This document shows positions 7,689-21,289 of a stretch of 64,000 bases of DNA, in pieces. The notes under the pieces were generated by a model. That model had not been told where the DNA came from, ran no database searches, and was given only the letters and a program-made list of their open reading frames with translations. Where the stretch lies: positions 434,001-498,000 of the forward strand of contig NC_014165.1 of NCBI RefSeq assembly GCF_000092645.1, given 5' to 3'. The first letter of the stretch is position 1, and each line of letters starts with the position of its first letter. A program made the position numbers and the translations under genes. This DNA comes from Thermobispora bispora DSM 43833. GTDB taxonomy: Bacteria > Actinomycetota > Actinomycetes > Streptosporangiales > Streptosporangiaceae.

Positions 7689-8185
7689 GGTGCTCCTCCT
7701 CTGCGCCGCCGGTGCGCGGCCCGCCGGATGGCCGCGCCGGCCGCGTCCTTCCCGAGCCGGACCGCGGCGAGCCCGGCGAGGATGCTGCCGAGCGCATACC
7801 CGCCCGCGACCGCCCATGCGCCGTGGTGGACGAGGGTCACGAGCTCGTTGGCGTAGGTGGAGAACGTCGTGTATCCGCCGAGCAGGCCGACCCCGGTGAA
7901 CGGGCGCAGGTAGCGGCGGCCCGGCAGCGCGTCCACCACGGCCATGAGCCCGCCGATCGCGAGGCAGCCGGTGACGTTGACGAGGAAGGTCGCCCAGGGG
8001 AACCCGTACGGGTGGGCCGGGATGGCGGCCCCGGCGAGGTGGCGCGCCACGCTCCCGATGCCGCCGCCGAGCCCGATCACCGCCAGCACGTCCCAGGTCC
8101 GGGCCGGTGCCGTGCCGGCCGCACGCCGCGGCGACGGTACGGCACGCCGGATGCGGCCGCCCGATCGATGGGCTCGCCTCCTCAT
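7685..8185 (-). CDS. crcB: Fluoride channel FluC/CrcB, subunit 2
   Basis: 166 residues: a basic N-terminal extension (about 1-30) before the Fluc core, with [15 protein letters not shown], the [18 protein letters not shown] membrane segment and [15 protein letters not shown]. The start at 8185 follows GGAGGAGAGGAG, chosen over an upstream in-frame start that only adds a disordered arginine-rich stretch. It is the first gene of the crcB-DUF190-crcB operon. The two channel subunits differ in sequence, which favours a heterodimer over simple redundancy. Confidence 0.88.
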   Translation of the reverse strand: MRRRAHRSGGRIRRAVPSPRRAAGTAPARTWDVLAVIGLGGGIGSVARHLAGAAIPAHPYGFPWATFLVNVTGCLAIGGLMAVVDALPGRRYLRPFTGVGLLGGYTTFSTYANELVTLVHHGAWAVAGGYALGSILAGLAAVRLGKDAAGAAIRRAAHRRRRGGAP

Positions 8186-8457
8186 GCGGCGGCTCCTCTC
8201 CTCCTCGGGGTTCGCGGGAGCGGGGTGGCCGAAGCGGTGAGCACGCCGTCCTCGGCCCGCCCCTTCCGGCGGCGGTGACCGGTCCATTCTCCGGTCTGCC
8301 CGGTGCCTCGCCCTCCCGGGGATGGGCCGGGGTACGGATCACGGCGCGCGGCCGGGAATCGCATCGGCGGCCGGGGAATCCCAGTGGTGTGGACCCGCGG
8401 GAATGCGGGGACAACGCCATACACCGAATGGTGCATTTCGGGACATAGCGTGGGGTT

Positions 8458-9306
8458 ATGGACGCCGCATACGTTGGCGACATCTATGCAGAGCATCTCA
8501 CCGAGGCTGATCTGCAGTTGCTCGCCGAAGCCGCGGGTCACCAGGGCGGAGCGGCGGAGTTACGGCGCGACCCGGCGATCATCCCGGATCTGCTCGATCA
8601 CCCGAGGGTCTTCGCCGTGCTGTTCGGGCGATCCGGATCGGCGTCCCGGGATCTCACCGCGATCTCGCCGTTCCTGTTGTTCGCCGCCGCCGTGCACCGG
8701 GCGGCCGCCGAGCTCGCCGTACGGGGCGCGGTTCCGTATCCGCGGGTGCCGGCGGCCGACGTCCGGCAGATGTCCGGGTTCCTGGAGTCCCCGTCGCGGC
8801 GGCTGTTCCTCGCCGAGCTGCTCTCCTCCTTCGTCCGGGTCACCGGCGGCCGGTACTGGGTGCGGACCGAAGAAGGGGAGCGGCTGCGCGAGCTGACCGA
8901 GCTGGACCTGCCGCGGCTCGCCGAGATCCTCGACGCGGTCCCGGAGACCGACCGGCCGGGGGTGCTGCGCCGGCTGGGTGACGTGGCGCTCTTCCTCGCC
9001 GGGGTCCTGCCGGGATACGCGATCCGGCACGTCTTCGGCGGGGTCGACGCCACCGCGCTGTGGTTCACCGTCCGGGGCGCGGCCGAGCCGTGGGCCGGGG
9101 AGCCGGCCGGGACGGCGGCCGAGGAGCCGGCGGTGGAGATGCTCGAGTACCTCGGCTCCCACTGGTACCGCCGGGCCTGGGAGCTCGCGCCGGTGCGCTC
9201 GGCGCGGCTCGCGGTGCTGCCCGAGGTGGCCGAGGGCTTCCGGCCCGCCCGGCGCGTCCTCAACTACGTGGCGGGCCGCTACCTGTTCGCCGCGTCCGGC
9301 CGCTGA
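8458..9306 (+). CDS. Conserved hypothetical helical protein beside the rRNA operon
   Basis: 282 residues, largely helical, no signal peptide or membrane segment. I do not recognise a family. Recurrent Leu/Ala/Arg heptad-like segments, an [20 protein letters not shown] segment and a C-terminal [15 protein letters not shown] segment are visible. The composition and third-position GC bias look like genuine coding sequence, and the ATG directly follows an AT-richer promoter-like region around 8410-8455. It is monocistronic, ending about 240 bp before the 16S gene. Confidence 0.65.
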   Translation: MDAAYVGDIYAEHLTEADLQLLAEAAGHQGGAAELRRDPAIIPDLLDHPRVFAVLFGRSGSASRDLTAISPFLLFAAAVHRAAAELAVRGAVPYPRVPAADVRQMSGFLESPSRRLFLAELLSSFVRVTGGRYWVRTEEGERLRELTELDLPRLAEILDAVPETDRPGVLRRLGDVALFLAGVLPGYAIRHVFGGVDATALWFTVRGAAEPWAGEPAGTAAEEPAVEMLEYLGSHWYRRAWELAPVRSARLAVLPEVAEGFRPARRVLNYVAGRYLFAASGR

Positions 9307-9374
9307 GCCGTGACACACGGTGCCGGCGTTTCCCCAGGTCATCGAGGGAATCGCCGCGACGCGCCCGGCTCGAT

Positions 9375-9402
9375 TTGCATCTTGCGCGGAGATGATTACC
9401 CT
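9375..9402 (+). promoter_or_regulatory. Candidate rRNA operon promoter
   Basis: TTGCAT (9375-9380), a 16-bp spacer and TACCCT (9397-9402) lie about 150 bp before the 16S gene in an otherwise gene-free leader. The leader also carries CTTGAGAACT (9511-9520), repeated in the 16S-23S spacer, a typical actinomycete rRNA processing or antitermination element. The promoter call itself is tentative. Confidence 0.4.
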
Positions 9403-9548
9403 CTTCTACTGACAGCGCGCGGGGAACGCGCGGAGGAACCCCCAAGGAGATCGATCCGAGAGGGTGTTCCGCACGGGCCCTGCGGGCGACGAGGCGAGAG
9501 CCTCCCGCACCTTGAGAACTCAACAGCGTGCCCTGTGTTACGAGACCT

Positions 9549-14299
<4,751 letters not shown>

Positions 14300-14340
14300 C
14301 CGCACCGCGACACCCTATGCGTTCTCAAAAGGCGTCATAA

Positions 14341-14371
14341 AAGGCCCCACATCGTGGGGCTTTTTATTTTT
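14341..14371 (+). terminator. Intrinsic terminator of the rRNA operon
   Basis: A 7-bp GC stem (GCCCCAC/GTGGGGC, 14344-14360) with a 3-nt loop is followed by TTTTTATTTTT. It lies 42 bases after the 23S 3' end, leaving no room for a 5S gene in this transcript. One of the few classical U-tract terminators in the window. Confidence 0.93.
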
Positions 14372-15012
14372 GCCCGCACATCGCGCATCGTGCGTAGTGC
14401 GGCATCGCACCATCCTGGGCATTGCCCACAGCCGCTGCTCCGGCACCGACGCTGTCTGATCACCCCACCGATCGTTCACCTGATCCACCTCGCCGGTCCT
14501 CGGCACCGGGGGACCGACGCCTCGGCAGCGCTCGGCCGATGCGATGGCGCTCGCGTGCAGGCCATCCCGGTTCGCCCCAGGGTGTACAAACGCCGATCGG
14601 TATCCGGTGACGAGCCGCTGAGCGGCCGCGTCCGATACGCGGGAGAGCATGCCGGCGAACACGAGCCCACAGCCGCCTTGGACGCCGCGATCGAGTATGC
14701 GTTCGTCGAGCGTTACGCCGGCGCAGCCCGGGCCGCCGCGGCGGTATCACGCTGCCGGTGACCCACCGCTTCGCCACAGTCGTCACGGCGGACCTTGTCG
14801 TCGTCCTCGAACCGCGGCCGTGTCGTCGAGGTGGGCGGCCGCGCCGGGCTGATGGCTGCCCGCGGCCACTACGCAGAGCCGTACGAGCTCCAGGGCTTGG
14901 GTTTCCGCTGACACGCGGTCACGACGTGGGCGGCCGCCCTCAGCATGGACCGCTTGACCGCCCCGGGGCGATCTCCTAGTCGGCACCGCGGCGGGGCTGG
15001 GACGATACAGGG
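14372..15012. other. Gene-free region with an MFS gene fragment
   Basis: No 5S rRNA and no convincing gene. Bases 14596-14663 copy 17997-18064, the C-terminal part of the DHA2 transporter gene, with 65 of 68 identical bases; see the separate entry. The rest shows no recognisable structure. Confidence 0.55.
14596..14663 (-). pseudogene. Fragment of the DHA2 MFS transporter gene
   Basis: On the minus strand this encodes VFAGMLSRVSDAAAQRLVTG, matching VFAGTLSHVSDAAVQRLVTG of the intact transporter at 17848-19374. Homology stops abruptly on both sides. Only 68 bp are retained and no start or regulatory sequence accompanies them, so it is a duplication scar rather than a gene. Confidence 0.75.
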
Positions 15013-15312
15013 ATGACCACAGAGAGCCCGCCTGATGTGAACGTGACCGCGCTGGCGATCAACGTCGAGATCCCGGAGCCCTTGCGGTGGACGGACTCCC
15101 GGCGCGACGTGGAGTACGTCCTCACCACGCTCAACGTGCGGCTGCTGCCGGACGGTCGGCTTGCCGCCAAGGCCTACGGCCGTCCCGTCGCGGGCGGCCC
15201 GGGCGCGTACACGTCCTTCCGGGTCCCCGGCCGCCCCGAGCTCGCCGACCTGATCAAGCGGGCGGCCGACCGGGCGGCGCAGCTCTGGGCGGCCCACCGC
15301 GGCTTTGACTGA
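15013..15312 (+). CDS. Hypothetical protein, 99 aa
   Basis: A small soluble protein with beta-strand-rich N-terminal two thirds (VTALAINVEIPEPLRW, YVLTTLNVRLLPDGRLAAKAYG) and a helical C-terminus. No family recognised. Codon usage is strongly biased to G/C third positions as in neighbouring genes, supporting expression. It stands alone, with gene-free DNA on both sides. Confidence 0.6.
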   Translation: MTTESPPDVNVTALAINVEIPEPLRWTDSRRDVEYVLTTLNVRLLPDGRLAAKAYGRPVAGGPGAYTSFRVPGRPELADLIKRAADRAAQLWAAHRGFD

Positions 15313-15797
15313 GGCGCCATCCGGCGCGACCCAGAGGTCTTCGGCCGCGTGCAACGCGTCAATGCCGATGCCTCCGCATGGCTCGGCCGATGTGTTGTCG
15401 CTCCCTTGCGGGCCGTATCGTGGTCCGCCCCCGGGGTGGGGAAGTGCCGATCCAAGGCATGGAGCCGGCGATGGTACCGGGTCCGGCAGCCCGGGCACCC
15501 CCCGGGACGGTGGCCCCGAGCCGAGGACATGGCCCAGTGGCCCGCGCCTACCGTTCAGCGCGTCGTCCGAGCGGGCGAACCCGCTCGGCCCGTTCCTGTG
15601 GATGGTCAGGAGATCGGCGCGCCGCACTCGTCCTGCTCGTCTGAGTGACGACGGCGGGCGGTGAGCCTCCCACGGCTCGCAGACCGGCTGAGGACCCCCT
15701 TCGTTAGCCTGGCACCAGGCCGTCGGTGCGTTCGGCCACCGGCCGAGCGCACCCGGCGCGACGAAGGCGCGCATCTCCACGGATCACGGAGCGCACC
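15313..15797. other. Gene-free spacer
   Basis: Short overlapping open frames exist on both strands but none has recognisable domain content or an RBS. A promoter for the YwiC-like gene is expected near 15690-15760. No RNA gene seen. Confidence 0.45.
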
Positions 15798-16583
15798 ATG
15801 GACCATGCTGCATCCGCGCCCGATAGGACCGGTAAGGCGTCCCGCTCCGCGGCGGAACGCCCCATGGCGGGACGCCGTCTGCGGCGGTTCGTGCCACCCC
15901 AGCACGGCGCATGGGCGATGCTCGCCGTGCCGTACCTGGCCGGGCTCCTCACCGCCGGGTTCCACTGGCCCGCCGTGCCCCTGCTCGGCGCCTGGATCGC
16001 CGGGTACCTGCTGTCCTACTTCGTCTTCCAGGCCCTCAAGTCCCGCCGCCCTCGGCGGTACCGCGACCAGCTCCTCGGCTACGGCCTGATCGCCGCGCCG
16101 CTGTTGCTCGTCGTCGTGGTCGCGGCGCCGCGCGTGCTCTGGTACGCCCCGGCCTACGCCGTGCTGTTCGCGATCAACGCCTGGTACGCGTGGCGGCGCC
16201 GGGAACGCGATCTCGCCAACGACCTCGCCTCGATCGCCGAGAGCTGCCTCATGGTGTTCGTCGTGGCCACGATCGCGGACACGCCGCCGTCCGCGGTGCT
16301 CGTCCCGTTCCTGCTGTGCGCCGCATACTTCGCCGGCACCGTGCCGTACGTCAAGACCATGATCCGCGAGCGCGGCAACGTGGCCTACTATCGCTGGTCG
16401 ATCGGCTACCACGTGGTCGCGCTCGCCGTCGCCGCGTACCTGAGCCCGTGGGCCGGTGTGCTGTTCGCCTGGTTCCTGGCCCGCGCGGTCCTGTTCCCCC
16501 GGCACGGCCTCACCGCCAAGCAGATCGGCGTCACCGAGGTCGTCAACTCGGTGCTGCTCCTCACCTGCATCGCCCTGATCTGA
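15798..16583 (+). CDS. YwiC-like integral membrane protein
   Basis: 261 residues with about seven membrane segments. The family hallmark is the N-terminal VPPQHGAWAML followed by hydrophobic helices, an interior NAWYAWRRRERDLANDLASI loop and a PYVKTMIRERGN segment. Members of the YwiC-like family are membrane proteins of unknown function, distantly reminiscent of UbiA-type topology. The ATG at 15798 has GGAG at proper spacing; an upstream in-frame start adds only Arg-rich sequence. No operon partner. Confidence 0.8.
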   Translation: MDHAASAPDRTGKASRSAAERPMAGRRLRRFVPPQHGAWAMLAVPYLAGLLTAGFHWPAVPLLGAWIAGYLLSYFVFQALKSRRPRRYRDQLLGYGLIAAPLLLVVVVAAPRVLWYAPAYAVLFAINAWYAWRRRERDLANDLASIAESCLMVFVVATIADTPPSAVLVPFLLCAAYFAGTVPYVKTMIRERGNVAYYRWSIGYHVVALAVAAYLSPWAGVLFAWFLARAVLFPRHGLTAKQIGVTEVVNSVLLLTCIALI

Positions 16584-16814
16584 GGCCCGGACGGCCATGC
16601 CGGCGGCGGCCGGAGACGCCGTGGCCCGCCTGTCCGACCGCCTGGGTGCCCGGCCGGCCCGCCCGGCCGCGGCCTCCGGGCACACCGCCGTGACCCGTAC
16701 CCGGGGGAGACGCTGGCCGGTCACCATTCGGGATGGATCACCGCGCGGGCGAGCCGCGGAGCCCGAGGAATCCGCGCCGGCGCGGCTTCGTGATCCGTGT
16801 GGTAGGAAGGCAGC

Positions 16815-17495
16815 ATGATCAAGAGTCAGCGAGCTGATCGGTTGCAGGGATCCTCGCGTGCGGTCCGCATCCTGGGCTCACTGGCGGGCGCCCTGGCGAT
16901 CGGAGCGGGCTTCGGCGCGGCGACCGCGTTCATGAACGCGCTCTCGCTCAGCCACGCCGATCTCGAGAGTCGCGCCTACACCGAGAGCGGCTGGTCGTAC
17001 GCGGAGATCATCAGCGTGCTGCTCGACTCCGGCTGGGCCTGGGCAGGCTGTGGAGTCGTGGTGGGCTGGGCGGTCACGCGCGGTGACGGCGGCCGCCGTT
17101 CGGGACTGGCGCTCGGTGCCACCGCCGCCGCGCTGGCCCTGATCGCGGCCACGATCGCCTACGGCATCGGGGAGGCCATCGCCGACGGCGGGCAGACGCC
17201 CTGGTTCGGCGCGGACGAGCTCGTGTGGGGGACCGCGGCCATCGTGCTCGGAGCGCCCCTGGGGGCGATCGGCGCCTGCGCCAGGTGGCCCGGGGCCCTC
17301 GGCCTGCTCGCGCGGCTGACCGTGCCGGTCGGCGCCGCCGTACAGATGATCGTGCTCCCACCCGGCAGGAACGAGGTCGTCCAGGCCATAGGGAAGACGA
17401 TCGTGTGGACCGCGGCGGCGGTGAGCATCGCCCTCATCGTCGCCCACTTCGTCGTCACGCGGCGCCGCAGCCGACCGGCCGCCGAGACGCCGTGA
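16815..17495 (+). CDS. Hypothetical multi-pass membrane protein
   Basis: 226 residues with five to six predicted hydrophobic helices (for example 19-40, 72-86, 95-117, 132-150, 160-178, 193-213) and a basic C-terminal tail. No family recognised with confidence. AGGAAGG lies six bases before the ATG, a strong RBS. It converges on the degenerate end of the transporter gene downstream. Confidence 0.65.
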   Translation: MIKSQRADRLQGSSRAVRILGSLAGALAIGAGFGAATAFMNALSLSHADLESRAYTESGWSYAEIISVLLDSGWAWAGCGVVVGWAVTRGDGGRRSGLALGATAAALALIAATIAYGIGEAIADGGQTPWFGADELVWGTAAIVLGAPLGAIGACARWPGALGLLARLTVPVGAAVQMIVLPPGRNEVVQAIGKTIVWTAAAVSIALIVAHFVVTRRRSRPAAETP

Positions 17496-17847
17496 CCTCG
17501 GCGGCGACGCCGGCAGCCGGTGCGCGAGCGGGTCACCCGAGGCGACCGATCACCACAGGCCGTCACGGCGACAGGCCGGGTACGGCCCTCCGGCCGTGCC
17601 CTGCGGGTGATGGGCGGGTGTTCGGCGTCGCCGGGCGCGGCCGGCTCCGATGCCCGTGACCCGTACGGCGTTGACATCGCCCCGGCGCGGATCTTCGGTT
17701 CCCTTCCGCGGGTCCGCGACCCGTACGGCGTCGGCGCCGCTCAAGTGGCGCCGCCGGAATTCGACGGCCCGGATTCCTCGCTCGCCGTACGCACCGAGGC
17801 ACGGTGGTCGGCGTGTTCCGTGAGCACCGGGCGCGGGTCGCTCCTTC
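17496..17847. other. Spacer containing half of a duplicated segment
   Basis: No gene. From 17711 onward it copies the spacer and 3' end of the TetR gene at 19517-19769 (see the repeat entry). A 14-base motif GACCCGTACGGCGT also occurs twice, at about 17659 and 17719. Confidence 0.5.
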
Positions 17848-17939
17848 TCACCCGGCCACAGGGCGGCGAGCCGCCGGATCAGCGTGACCGCCGCCTCGAT
17901 GACCTCGCCGATCGCCTCCCGGTTCTCCCAGGTGGCCAC
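17711..17939. repeat. Direct repeat copy B (TetR 3' end plus spacer), other copy 19517-19769
   Basis: Aligned by eye, this copy matches 19517-19769 at roughly 85-90% identity outside a block of about 27 bases missing here. On the minus strand it encodes REAIGEVIEAAVTLIRRLAA, against REEADEVIEAAVTLIRRLAA at the C-terminus of the intact TetR protein. The repeats bracket the DHA2 transporter gene and could mediate its deletion or amplification. Confidence 0.8.
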
Positions 17940-19374
17940 GCCAGAGGCAGGTGAGCGTGGCGAGGGCGGAGATGCCCACCAAGCAGGCGAGCGCCCATCG
18001 GTATCCGGTGACGAGCCGCTGAACGGCCGCGTCCGATACGTGGGAGAGCGTGCCGGCGAACACGTGATCGTGCATTGCCGGCGGCAACGGAGCCGTGATG
18101 ATCGACAGGCTGAGCGCGGTGCCCACGACGATGCCGACGCTCTGCAGCATGAGCCGCATCGCGTTCATGATGCCCAGCCGGTTGGACGGAAGCTCACTGA
18201 GCAGCACGGTGGCATTGGACGGCAGGAACGTTCCCGAGCCGAAACCGAGTACCAGCAGGCCGGCCATGATGGCGAGTGCCGGCGCATCGGCGCCGATGAC
18301 GAGAAGCAGCGTGCCCAGCCCGGCGGTGCTCAACGACGAACCGAACATTGCCAGGGAACGCGGGCTGAACCGGCGCTGCAGGAAGCCCGACGTCACCGAG
18401 GCGATCATCGCGGCGATCGAGAGCGGGAGCAGCTTCAGGCTCGCCTCCACCGCGGTATCGCCGTGCACGGCCTGGAAGAACAGCGCGATGAGAATCACCA
18501 CCCCCATCCGCGCGATCGAGCTGAGGAAGGACGCCAGCGTGCCCAGGCCGAACGTGGGGTCACGGAACATCCGGATGTCGACCACGGGGTGCGGGCTGCG
18601 CAGCTCCCAGGCGATGAACACCGGAAGCAGCACGACGAAGAACGCGAGCCCGGCCAGGATCACCGGATGCGCCCACCCCAGCCGGGTCACCTCGGAGAGC
18701 GCGAGGAGAAGCCCGCCCAGGCTGAGCAGGATCATGAAGCTGCCGGGCAGGTCGAGCCGCTGACCGTCCTCGCCGGGAGCGGGACGCCGCAGCACGATCG
18801 CGCCCCATATGAGGCATGCCATGCCGAGGGGCACGTTGTACCAGAACAGCCAGCGCCATCCGAGATGCTCGACCAGAAGACCGCCGAGGGTGGGGCCGGC
18901 GAGCTGGGAGATCGAGAAGGACGCGGTGTACACCCCCATGCCCTCGCCGAGCCGGTGGCGGGGAAAGGCATCGCTGATCAGCGCCGCGCTATTGGTGAGC
19001 AGCATGGCCATGCCGGCCGCCTGCACGACCCGCATCCCCACGATCAGCCAGGGATCGGGCGCCATGCCGGCGAGCAGGCTGGCGAGCGTGTAGACGCCCA
19101 GGCCGCACAGGTACATGGTGCGCCGGCCGAACATGTCGGCGAGCCGCCCGAAGATCACCGTCAGGACGGTGGTGGTGAGCTGGAAGGCGAGCAGGATCCA
19201 GCTCGCCGCCGCGGCACTCGCCTTGGTCTGGTCGACCAGCTTGGGAAGCGCGACGTTGAGGGCGTTCCCCCCGATCGTGGCGAGCACGCTCGCCATGCAG
19301 ACGACCGACAGGGCGCGCCACGCATACCGGAGCTGTTCGCGCTCCTGGCCGGCCGGTAGGCCCGCCGAGCTCAT
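17848..19374 (-). CDS. DHA2-family (14-TM) drug/H+ antiporter
   Basis: 508 residues, with membrane helices throughout. MFS motif A is GRLADMFGRRTMYL after helix 2; DHA2 motif C is in the LAGPTLGGLLVEHLGWRWLFW region. It resembles EmrB/QacA-type multidrug exporters. The last ~35 residues, Gly/Arg-rich and hydrophilic, are translated out of frame from the duplicated TetR fragment, so the original C-terminus has been replaced. It lies directly downstream of the TetR gene on the same strand, with a candidate operator (19436-19448) in front, so TetR-controlled, drug-inducible expression is likely. The substrate is unknown. Confidence 0.87.
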   Translation of the reverse strand: MSSAGLPAGQEREQLRYAWRALSVVCMASVLATIGGNALNVALPKLVDQTKASAAAASWILLAFQLTTTVLTVIFGRLADMFGRRTMYLCGLGVYTLASLLAGMAPDPWLIVGMRVVQAAGMAMLLTNSAALISDAFPRHRLGEGMGVYTASFSISQLAGPTLGGLLVEHLGWRWLFWYNVPLGMACLIWGAIVLRRPAPGEDGQRLDLPGSFMILLSLGGLLLALSEVTRLGWAHPVILAGLAFFVVLLPVFIAWELRSPHPVVDIRMFRDPTFGLGTLASFLSSIARMGVVILIALFFQAVHGDTAVEASLKLLPLSIAAMIASVTSGFLQRRFSPRSLAMFGSSLSTAGLGTLLLVIGADAPALAIMAGLLVLGFGSGTFLPSNATVLLSELPSNRLGIMNAMRLMLQSVGIVVGTALSLSIITAPLPPAMHDHVFAGTLSHVSDAAVQRLVTGYRWALACLVGISALATLTCLWRGHLGEPGGDRRGHRGGGHADPAARRPVAG

Positions 19375-19435
19375 CCGGCTCTCAGCATGACCCGGGACGC
19401 CTTGGACACCGCGCCTCCTCTTGGACCCTGATATC

Positions 19436-19448
19436 AGAATCCAATTCC
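19436..19448. promoter_or_regulatory. Candidate TetR operator before the MFS gene
   Basis: AGAATCCAATTCC matches AGAATCCGATTCC at 20329-20341, upstream of the TetR gene, with one difference at the dyad centre (GAAT-n3-ATTC). It lies 62 bp upstream of the transporter start. Confidence 0.55.
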
Positions 19449-19516
19449 AAGATCCGAGGTCAAGCGGCTGGCCGCCGCAGCGCCGAGCGCTTTTCCCACA
19501 GGCGCCGGCGATACCG

Positions 19517-19769
19517 GTCCGCGGCCCGTACGGCGTTGGCGCCGCTCATGTGGCGCCGCCGGAGTTCGGCGGCCCGAATGCCTTGCACGCCGTACTCACC
19601 GAGGCGTGGCTCGCCGTACGCACCGAGGCGCGGTGGTCGGCGCGTTCCGTGTGCACCGGGCGTGGGTCACTTCGTCTCACCCGGCCACGGGGCGGCGAGC
19701 CGCCGGATCAGCGTGACCGCCGCCTCGATGACCTCGTCGGCCTCCTCCCGGGTCTCGCAGGTCGCCACC
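19517..19769. repeat. Direct repeat copy A (TetR 3' end plus spacer)
   Basis: The parental copy of the segment repeated at 17711-17939. It covers the end of the TetR gene (from 19667) and about 150 bp of the spacer to the MFS gene. Order and orientation of the copies fit an ancient tandem duplication of TetR end, spacer and transporter followed by loss of the second transporter. Confidence 0.8.
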
Positions 19770-20311
19770 TCACGGCCGGCCTCGCCGATCACCGTGGTCA
19801 GCACCGAGACCGTCATGCGGTCGAGCGGACCGGTGCCCGCGCCGAGCAGCACCGCGTTCTGCCGGACCCACTCCCGGCCGCGGGTGCGCCGCATCAGCTC
19901 GAAACCGGGCGGCCCGTCCCCGTCCATGAACATCCGTACCAGGTCGCGCCGCTCCCAGGAGCCCTCGAGGACGGCACGCGCCCCGGTGATGAACAGCTCG
20001 ACCGGGTCGGTCACCCCTGATGCGCGGGCCTCGGCCACCGCGGAGGCCGCGGCCTTCTCATGCGCGGCCTGATGCTCCTCCCACAGCGCGAGGAACAGCT
20101 CGCTCTTCCCCCCGAAGTGGTGGTAGAGGCTGCCCACGCTGGAGCCCGCCCGGGACACGATGTCCGCGACGCTGGTCTCGGCGAAGCCCTGCTCGCAGAA
20201 GACCTCGCGGGCCGCGCGCAGCATGTTCTTCCGCGTCTCGGCGGTGCGGCTCCACTCCCAGGAGCCGCTCTTCCGTGCCATCGGGTTCTCGCTTCCGTGA
20301 CCGCCTTTCAT
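19667..20311 (-). CDS. TetR-family repressor of the DHA2 transporter
   Basis: 214 residues. The N-terminal HTH (about 25-70) reads TRKNMLRAAREVFCEQGFAE, then SVADIVSRAGSSVGSLYHHF, a canonical TetR fold; the C-terminal ligand-binding half is unremarkable. Either the ATG at 20311 or the one at 20281 (MARKSG, with GGAAG upstream) may be used. The candidate operator 20329-20341 directly precedes it, and a near-identical one precedes the transporter gene, which suggests repression of both. Confidence 0.87.
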   Translation of the reverse strand: MKGGHGSENPMARKSGSWEWSRTAETRKNMLRAAREVFCEQGFAETSVADIVSRAGSSVGSLYHHFGGKSELFLALWEEHQAAHEKAAASAVAEARASGVTDPVELFITGARAVLEGSWERRDLVRMFMDGDGPPGFELMRRTRGREWVRQNAVLLGAGTGPLDRMTVSVLTTVIGEAGREVATCETREEADEVIEAAVTLIRRLAAPWPGETK

Positions 20312-20328
20312 TGCTCGCCATCGATCCT

Positions 20329-20341
20329 AGAATCCGATTCC
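20329..20341. promoter_or_regulatory. Candidate TetR autoregulatory operator
   Basis: AGAATCCGATTCC contains the perfect dyad GAATC-C-GATTC, 17 bp upstream of the TetR ATG; its sister site is at 19436-19448. Confidence 0.55.
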
Positions 20342-21209
20342 GGTGCCCCTTCCGCCCGGCCGTCCGCGGCCGCCGGGCGTCCGGAGCGCGATTCCCGGAT
20401 ATCGGCCGGGAAAGTGACCGCGCCGTTTTCGCTAAACATTTTCCGATCAGTATCTGGCGGATCACCGCCGGCCGGAGCGACGCATCGCAGCACCGGCCTC
20501 GGCGGCCGCGATCACCGTGAGCCGGATCCCGCTGCCGCGTCCCGGGATCACCGGGCCGATGCGTCACCGCACCGCCCGGCCGGTCACCGGTCCGGGGTCT
20601 CCAGATCAGGCCCCGCGCGGGCGGACGGCGGTTCCGGCGTTCCGCTCTCGCGGCCGCCACCCGCCGCAGCGGTGGGCCATGGCATCCGGTCCGGGACAGG
20701 CGCCGGGATGAGGCGGGAGAAGGCCGCCGTACCTCTCGGGCTCCCGCGCGCCGGGTCGGGCCCGCCCGCGAGATCAGCACGCGGCCCTGTCCCGTGCCAC
20801 GCTCGCAGAGGCATGGCCGGGTACGGCACGGCCGGGAGACCGCCGCGCGGCCGAGGACCGCGCGGACCGTGCGTGAGCGGGCAGGCGTTCCCGACCGCGG
20901 GCCTGGCATACCGCCCGCGTGCCGGGCCCCGCCCGCCCACCGGCTCGGCCCACCGGTCCGCCGCGCGCACCGCGGGAACGGCCGCCCGGACGCGGGTCTC
21001 AGCCGGCGATCAGGCCGGGTGCCGTACCCGGAGAGCGCGGGGAATGACGATCGGCGCTCACCCGGAATCGGCCGGCATCCGATCACAACAACGCCGGTAA
21101 GGAAATCCGACGATGCCGTTTCGGATTTCGCTTCCTGAGGAGTTCCTGAGCGTGGCTCGTGTCCTGGTCAGCGGGATCTACCAGCACGCTAACGGTTAGA
21201 TTGCGAGTC
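20342..21209. other. Long gene-free region
   Basis: About 870 bp. Long open frames on both strands are Arg/Pro/Gly-rich without domain content or RBS and look like GC-composition artefacts. A 9-bp inverted repeat GAAATCCGA/TCGGATTTC (21102-21110, 21121-21129, 10-nt loop) and the dyad CTAACGGTTAG (21189-21199), just upstream of the livK promoter, are the only structures I can point to. Confidence 0.5.
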
Positions 21210-21237
21210 TTGACGCGTTGCCGCAGTGACTTATGCA
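21189..21237 (+). promoter_or_regulatory. Promoter and operator-like dyad of the first Liv operon
   Basis: TTGACG (21210-21215), a 16-bp spacer and TATGCA (21232-21237) form a plausible sigma-70-type promoter. The dyad CTAACGGTTAG (21189-21199) ends 10 bp before the -35 hexamer and may be an activator or repressor site. Confidence 0.5.
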
Positions 21238-21289
21238 ATGGCACGGCCACGAGCAAACAAAAGCACACTTCGCAATGGAGTACCACAAA

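Noticed and set aside
8206-8260. tRNA-like D-arm (GTGGCCGAAGCGGT)
   Set aside because: No matching anticodon or T arm and no acceptor stem could be found.
8186-8457. Fluoride riboswitch upstream of crcB
   Set aside because: I looked for the crcB-motif consensus on the minus strand and did not find its conserved pseudoknot segments; a covariance search would be decisive.
14300-15012. 5S rRNA gene
   Set aside because: No 5S-like sequence before or after the terminator.
17496-20342. Mobile element as cause of the duplicated MFS/TetR pieces
   Set aside because: No transposase, integrase, terminal inverted repeats or target-site duplications were seen; recombination without a mobile element is simpler.
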